Source: Trichothermofontia sp964536415 (GTDB lineage Bacteria > Cyanobacteriota > Cyanobacteriia > B231). Taken from it: 10,030 bases of DNA. The notes under the pieces were generated by a model. It saw only the letters and a list, made by a program, of their open reading frames with translations. It had not been told where the DNA came from and made no database searches. The stretch covers positions 1 to 10,030 of the forward strand of contig CAZHXN010000120.1 in the NCBI GenBank assembly GCA_964536415.1, in the 5' to 3' direction. Each line of letters begins with the position of its first letter. Position 1 is the first letter of the stretch. Of the stretch, positions 6,477 through 10,030 are shown piece by piece. Position numbers and translations under genes: made by a program.

Positions 6477-6623
6477 GGGGTGCCACAGGCAAGGTCGCGA
6501 CCTATTGTATCGCAATTGGGATCGCTACCTGGATTCCTCTGGTAGCCCCCCGAATAGACCCGCGATCGTGCCCACGAAGCACTCAAGACGCAACCGTCAA
6601 AACCGAGACAGTGAATAACACGA
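6477..6623. promoter_or_regulatory. Divergent promoter region of hisG and the cupin gene
   Basis: These 147 bases separate two diverging genes and must hold the hisG promoter and probably that of the cupin-ThyA pair. I see no clear -10/-35 consensus and no Shine-Dalgarno site before either start. This is a positional inference only. Confidence 0.4.
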
Positions 6624-6974
6624 ATGTTGACTCTGCCCAAGTTGCCCAACCTGTTTGATTTGCCCGATCGTCTGCCCCCCCAAGAGCAGTTTGAAACCCT
6701 GATTGCGGCTGGGAGCATCAAAATCGAGCGCATTGTCTCCAGTGGCCAAACGACGCCTACGGGGGAATGGGACGACCAGGAACAGGACGAGTGGGTGATC
6801 TTGCTGCAAGGGCAGGCAAAGCTGAGCTATGCCGATAGTTCTGCGGTAGACTTGCATCCGGGTGACTACCTCCATCTCCCGGCCCACTGTCGCCATCGGG
6901 TGGAGTTTACCAGTACTGATCCACCCTGTATCTGGCTTGCTGTGCATTATCCTGCCCAGACTCCCTGCCCATGA
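6624..6974 (+). CDS. Small cupin-domain protein
   Basis: This is a 116-residue single-domain cupin. The first cupin motif region is PTGEWDDQEQDEWVILLQGQAKL (45-67), and the second is HPGDYLHLPAHCRHRVEF (78-95), with the G-D-x4-P-x4-H spacing and conserved histidines typical of a metal-binding beta-barrel. The N-terminus (LPNLFDLPDRLPPQEQFETLI) and the GEW-DQ-DEW-LLQG pattern match a small cytosolic cupin subgroup common in bacteria; the ligand is unknown. A stop codon at 6612 in this frame rules out a longer N-terminus. Its TGA overlaps the ATG of the next gene in an ATGA, so the two are translationally coupled. There is no evident Shine-Dalgarno site. A role in helping or regulating the downstream ThyA-fusion protein is possible but is only inferred from position. 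Confidence 0.9.
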   Translation: MLTLPKLPNLFDLPDRLPPQEQFETLIAAGSIKIERIVSSGQTTPTGEWDDQEQDEWVILLQGQAKLSYADSSAVDLHPGDYLHLPAHCRHRVEFTSTDPPCIWLAVHYPAQTPCP

Positions 6975-8512
6975 CTGCCACCAACCTTGGCCACCCCTAT
7001 CAGGCCCACTACAAGCCCAACCAACTGATCCGGGGGACGGGCCAAACAGCCGTCATTACCGGATGGACGGTTAAGCAGACGGTGGCCAAGCGGCTCGATC
7101 CCCAGGAGTACGCCGTGGTGGGCCAACTCTATAGCCCAACCCGTGGGATCAGTGTGCTGATCCGTAACCTGCTGGCGAATCCCCATGTGCATTATTTGGT
7201 AATTTTGAATGCCACAAAGGAGGATGAAAATGCGGGCGGGTCAACCTGTCTGATCGACTTTTTCCGGCAGGGGTTTCGATCGGGCCAAAGTGATACAGGA
7301 CGATCCTGTTGGGTGATCAATTCGCCGATCGTGGGGTATATTGACAGCGAAATTCCTGCCGATTATCTCAACCGTTTGCGACAGGTCATCACCTGGTTTG
7401 AAGCCCGGACGATCGCCGAAGCGGTTACCCAGGTCAAAATGCTGGCGGCAAAACCCCAGCAGCCACCGTGGGGAACGCCGATGTTATTCCCCCAGTTAGA
7501 AACGACGCCGAGTGTGTTGCCAGGACCCCGCTATGGTCATCGCATTGAGGGGAAGACAATTGCCGAAACTTGGGTACAAATTATCCACCGGATTAAAACC
7601 ACGGGTACCATCCGCCCTACGACCTATGATGGTCACTGGCAGGAGTTGATTGATTTGATGGCGATCGTCACCGATGAACCGCCTGATTTTTATATTCCCG
7701 ATCCCAATTATCTACCCTGCGATCGTGCCTTTATTCGGGAGTACATTGGACAAATATTGGATGATTCCCCCCAGCGGGAAGGCGTAAAATACACCTACGG
7801 TCAACGATTGCGCTCCTGGTTTGGTGTGGATCAAATTGAGCAGGTGATTAGTAAACTGGTAGCCGATCGCGATTCAGCCCGTGCGGTGATGTCCCTCTGG
7901 GATGTGCAGGATCATGATGCCGATAGCAGCCCTCCCTGTTTGAATCATATCTGGGTGCGGATTGTCGAAAATGAGTTATCTCTAACTGCTACCTTTCGCA
8001 GTAATGATATGTTTAGTGCTTGGCCTGTGAATGCGATCGGCCTGCGGGCATTACAACAACATATTCATCAACAAATAGAAATGCGATCGGGCCAGCCCCT
8101 TACCCTGGGTCCCCTCATCACAATTAGCCAAAGTGCCCATATTTATGACGACTGCTGGGAGAATGCTGATCGCCTGATTGCCCAGTACTATCATTCTTTC
8201 ATGCGAGAGCGACACTACGATGACGCGATCGGCAGTTTTATTATTAACATCCAGGATCAACAGATCATTGTGGTAGAACACACGACCCCTGGTTCTGGCG
8301 AAGTGGTGAAATGCTATTCCGGCCAATCAGCTAAACACCTCTATCGCCAAATGATTACTGATTGCCCTGCGATCGCGGCAAGCCATGCTGCCTACCTTGG
8401 CAGCGAATTACAAAAGGCCGAGACAGCCCTCCGTTACCCCCATCTATTTAGCTATGAACAGGATCGCTCACTGGTTCCGTTAATCGAGCGAGTCAGTTTG
8501 ACTTCCTCCTAA
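6971..8512 (+). CDS. Thymidylate-synthase-like protein with MtrA-like N-terminal and DUF4346-like C-terminal domains
   Basis: The product has 513 residues in three parts. Residues 30-145 (GWTVKQTVAKR to QVITWF) resemble MtrA, subunit A of methanogen tetrahydromethanopterin S-methyltransferase, in the pattern GISVLIRNLLANPHVHYLVILN and the Ile/Pro-rich end. Residues 190-405 are a ThyA (dTMP synthase/dCMP hydroxymethylase) fold: HWQELIDLM (Glu225, cf. E. coli Glu58), KYTYGQRLRSW, DRDSARAVMSLWDV, the nucleophile in PPCLNH (Cys323, cf. Cys146), FRSNDMF (Arg343, Asp346), Asn354, and SAHIYDD (His390, Tyr392). One of the paired phosphate-binding arginines (E. coli 126/127) is Ala303. Residues 417-500 (GSFIINIQDQQIIVVEH to HAAYLGSELQKAETAL) look like DUF4346. 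ThyA converts dUMP to dTMP with methylene-tetrahydrofolate. Here the catalytic residues are kept, but the true substrate is unknown. The ATG at 6971 overlaps the cupin stop. Similar fusions are, from memory, widespread in cyanobacteria. Confidence 0.9.
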   Translation: MTATNLGHPYQAHYKPNQLIRGTGQTAVITGWTVKQTVAKRLDPQEYAVVGQLYSPTRGISVLIRNLLANPHVHYLVILNATKEDENAGGSTCLIDFFRQGFRSGQSDTGRSCWVINSPIVGYIDSEIPADYLNRLRQVITWFEARTIAEAVTQVKMLAAKPQQPPWGTPMLFPQLETTPSVLPGPRYGHRIEGKTIAETWVQIIHRIKTTGTIRPTTYDGHWQELIDLMAIVTDEPPDFYIPDPNYLPCDRAFIREYIGQILDDSPQREGVKYTYGQRLRSWFGVDQIEQVISKLVADRDSARAVMSLWDVQDHDADSSPPCLNHIWVRIVENELSLTATFRSNDMFSAWPVNAIGLRALQQHIHQQIEMRSGQPLTLGPLITISQSAHIYDDCWENADRLIAQYYHSFMRERHYDDAIGSFIINIQDQQIIVVEHTTPGSGEVVKCYSGQSAKHLYRQMITDCPAIAASHAAYLGSELQKAETALRYPHLFSYEQDRSLVPLIERVSLTSS

Positions 8513-8515
8513 CGA

Positions 8516-8534
8516 CTGCAATGAACGGTTGCAG
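8516..8534 (+). terminator. Weak hairpin after the ThyA-fusion gene
   Basis: CTGCAA (8516-8521) pairs with TTGCAG (8529-8534) around a 7-base loop, starting four bases after the stop codon. There is no clear T-run, so termination here is doubtful. Confidence 0.3.
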
Positions 8535-8562
8535 ATCACTTTAGCTGCCCATAGATCACTTT
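8533..8562. repeat. Direct repeat AGATCACTTT, 20-base period
   Basis: AGATCACTTT occurs at 8533-8542 and 8553-8562. The exact 20-base spacing puts both copies on the same face of the helix. An AT-rich tract (about 8607-8625, ATTAATATATTTAATAATGG) follows. Function is unknown. Confidence 0.45.
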
Positions 8563-8690
8563 TCGGCAAACTCGTAGACAGTGTGCAAATCTGGATATTC
8601 AGGGCATTAATATATTTAATAATGGAAGTTCTTGGTCCGGAGCATATGGTCGATTAGAGACTATACATAAGAGCTGATTTGTAAACAAAA

Positions 8691-8706
8691 GCTTAAGTAC
8701 TTAAGC
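8691..8706. repeat. 16-bp perfect palindrome at the end of the transposase remnant
   Basis: GCTTAAGTACTTAAGC is self-complementary and covers the stop codon of the transposase remnant (8701-8703). The neighbouring GAGCTGATTTGTAAACAAAA (about 8671-8690) may be the terminal inverted repeat of the lost insertion sequence. That is inference from position and from the general look of IS5-family ends. Confidence 0.5.
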
Positions 8707-8772
8707 AGCCAGTCGCCCCGTCATTAGCCGAATGAGCGCGCCATAAAGCATCGCTTCACTCATGCTGGTGTA
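8701..8772 (-). pseudogene. Remnant: C-terminus of an IS5-family (ISL2-like) transposase
   Basis: The minus strand reads YTSMSEAMLYGALIRLMTGR then LAA and a stop. This matches the usual end of ISL2-type IS5-family DDE transposases (…L-T-S-x-S-E-A-M-I-Y-x-A-x-I-R-L-M-x-R-R-L-A). Upstream codons (AFHSLCLPLR) do not resemble the family and are preceded by a stop, so the rest of the gene is gone. Only about 23 codons of a protein normally near 250 residues survive, so this is a dead relic. The assignment rests on a short motif. Confidence 0.55.
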
Positions 8773-8810
8773 CCTGAGAGGGAGACAAAGAGAATGAAAA
8801 GCTTATACAG

Positions 8811-8968
8811 CAAGGGTTTTCAGTATTCCTGGCAGCGAAAGATATGTTGGCTTTCATCCTTTTATTGAATTCATTCTCAATAAGCGAAGGCTGAACAGCC
8901 CGTCATTCAGTCAGCAGTGGCAGTTTTTAGATCATATCTTTCTATGAAGCAACTCCCTAAAACCCTTG
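8811..8968. mobile_element. 158-bp MITE-like element with two-block terminal inverted repeats
   Basis: The left end reads CAAGGGTTTT (8811-8820), 16 bases, then GAAAGATATG (8837-8846). The right end is its exact mirror on the other strand: CATATCTTTC (8933-8942), 16 bases, AAAACCCTTG (8959-8968). The two 10-base blocks and the 16-base spacing are conserved exactly, while the spacer itself matches at only about 5 of 16 positions. This is typical of transposon ends with separate cleavage and transposase-binding blocks. The interior has no open reading frame of note and contains a small TATTGA/TCAATA inverted repeat. No clear target-site duplication is seen. The parent IS family was not identified. 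Confidence 0.65.
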
Positions 8969-9035
8969 TTCTGGAAGCGTTCTAGCCCCTTTGTCCCCCT
9001 GTCAGGTCAAAACCAGGATCAATCTGTACAGTTTT
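8969..9035. other. Flank between MITE-like element and CRISPR array
   Basis: These 67 bases are the whole distance between the mobile-element debris and the first CRISPR repeat. The stretch is not AT-rich and shows no clear promoter, so it does not look like a typical CRISPR leader. It would be the leader if the array is read on the plus strand, and the trailer flank if it is read on the minus strand. Confidence 0.5.
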
Positions 9036-9300
9036 GTTTCAGTCCCGCGATCGGGATTCTAACAATTTGAACCTCTTCGGATGCCTCCCATCACGCCGGG
9101 GATGGCGGAATATTGGTTTCAGTCCCGCGATCGGGATTCTAACAATTTGAACGGCGGATCGAGATCTGGACGAAATCAAGATTTTCGAGTTTCAGTCCCG
9201 CGATCGGGATTCTAACAATTTGAACGCTGGTTGCTGGGGAGTAGCCGGGTGTTCCCATCTGGGGTTTCAGTCCCGCGATCGGGATTCTAACAATTTGAAC

Positions 9301-9335
9301 AAAAGCAAATCCCTCCCCTGGCTGTGGGAGGGATT
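9301..9335. other. CRISPR spacer 4, containing a perfect terminator-like hairpin
   Basis: AATCCCTCCC (9308-9317) pairs with GGGAGGGATT (9326-9335) around an 8-base loop. On the minus strand the stem is followed by GCTTTT, so the spacer looks like a captured intrinsic terminator. Confidence 0.8.
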
Positions 9336-9994
9336 GTTTCAGTCCCGCGATCGGGATTCTAACAATTTGAACCCTGCCGGCAATATCCGATTTGATAGCG
9401 ATTCCGAGTTTCAGTCCCGCGATCGGGATTCTAACAATTTGAACTCGACGTCCTTCTCGAGTTGAATGAACACGACGGACTGTTTCAGTCCCGCGATCGG
9501 GATTCTAACAATTTGAACACGAATGGGGTGAACTTAGTTCGCGTTTCTATTGGGTTTCAGTCCCGCGATCGGGATTCTAACAATTTGAACTCAGGCCAAT
9601 CATCGATCTATTGCAATTGCAGAAAGGTTTCAGTCCCGCGATCGGGATTCTAACAATTTGAACGGATGTACCGTACGGATGTAAACACCCCGATCCGGTT
9701 GTTTCAGTCCCGCGATCGGGATTCTAACAATTTGAACATCGCGCTCGATCGATGGACGAGCGAGCAGTTCGCCAAGTTTCAGTCCCGCGATCGGGATTCT
9801 AACAATTTGAACAAGAAATGGATGTCAAATGGGGAGAAGGGCGTTTTGTTTCAGTCCCGCGATCGGGATTCTAACAATTTGAACGCACCACTTCCGGCGA
9901 ATGTCTTCCCTATAGGGGAAGTTTCAGTCCCGCGATCGGGATTCTAACAATTTGAACCATAAGAAAAACTTATGGCCAGCCATGGGGCACGGGT

Positions 9995-10030
9995 GTTTCA
10001 GTGGCGCGCTCGGGATTCTGTCGGTCTGAA
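9995..10030. repeat. Degenerate terminal CRISPR repeat, cut by window edge
   Basis: Compared with the consensus, mismatches fall at repeat positions 9, 10, 15, 26, 27, 29, 30 and 32. The stem arm TCCCG becomes TGGCG while CGGGA is kept, so the hairpin is lost. The first eight bases (GTTTCAGT, i.e. ACTGAAAC on the minus strand) are intact. Confidence 0.9.

Larger units (their letters stand above)
9036..10030. CRISPR. CRISPR array: 13 identical 37-nt repeats plus one degenerate repeat, 13 spacers
   Basis: The repeat is 37 nt; on the plus strand it begins GTTTCAGTCCCGCGATCGGG and ends ATTCTAACAATTTGAAC. Copies start at 9036, 9116, 9189, 9264, 9336, 9408, 9482, 9554, 9627, 9701, 9776, 9848 and 9921. 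A degenerate copy starts at 9995 and is cut by the window edge, with 8 mismatches in 36 bases. Spacers are 43, 36, 38, 35, 35, 37, 35, 36, 37, 38, 35, 36 and 37 nt, all different. Each repeat can form a hairpin, TCCCG-CGAT-CGGGA. On the minus strand the repeat ends ACTGAAAC, the 8-nt crRNA handle type reported for Synechocystis I-D and III systems. The subtype cannot be fixed because no cas gene is in the window. Orientation is ambiguous, so no strand is given. Confidence 0.99.

Noticed and set aside
8051..8326. Minus-strand frame of 91 codons inside the ThyA-fusion gene
   Set aside because: It is antisense to conserved ThyA motifs (SAHIYDD and neighbours) and has no independent support.
8513..9035. 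Possible tRNA, small RNA or small ORF in the gap
   Set aside because: No cloverleaf or recognisable RNA was found; the only plus-strand frames are very short, for example about 11 codons from the ATG near 8622.
9220..9947. Open frames of 63-93 codons with a repeated FQSRDRDSNNLN peptide
   Set aside because: The peptide is the translation of the CRISPR repeat in one frame; the spacers between differ and no ribosome binding site or family match exists.

Overview
The window is chromosomal DNA from a cyanobacterium. The evidence is the photosystem II D1 gene end (psbA), at least seven copies of the cyanobacterial HIP1 octamer GCGATCGC (for example at 1233, 1407, 2515, 2605, 5174, 5645 and 8369), and several proteins that look cyanobacterial. 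The species cannot be read from the sequence; GC content appears moderate, a little above half.

Layout. 1-309: 3' end of psbA (+) with an intrinsic terminator at 359-383. 384-709: no gene, but two GC-rich hairpin repeats. 710-1849 (-): a DegT/DnrJ-type PLP-dependent sugar aminotransferase. 2059-2832 (+): a FetB-like ABC permease whose last residues look frameshifted. 2899-3468 (+): a secreted, Tyr/Pro-rich protein of unknown function. 3519-3755 (-): a 78-residue single-span membrane protein with a strong ribosome binding site. 4031-5302 (+): trpB. 5318-5734 (+): a MAPEG-family membrane protein. 5735-5822: two palindromic elements. 5823-6476 (-): hisG, short form. 6624-6974 and 6971-8512 (+): a cupin protein, translationally coupled to a three-domain protein with a thymidylate-synthase core. 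8513-9035: a gene-free stretch of mobile-element debris. 9036-10030: a CRISPR array with 13 perfect 37-nt repeats and one degenerate repeat running to the window edge; no cas gene lies in the window.

Most of the window is housekeeping: photosynthesis, tryptophan and histidine biosynthesis, sugar modification and transport. These genes sit in short, mostly monocistronic units that change strand often. The probable co-transcribed pairs are trpB with the MAPEG gene and the cupin gene with the ThyA fusion. The accessory part is the last 1.5 kb, where an IS5-type transposase remnant and a 158-bp element with terminal inverted repeats lie directly beside the CRISPR array.

The points most worth a second look are: the conflict between the two signals for CRISPR orientation (repeat ends versus the degenerate repeat); a spacer that looks like a captured intrinsic terminator; the MtrA-like/ThyA/DUF4346-like fusion; and the apparent C-terminal frameshift in the FetB-like gene.
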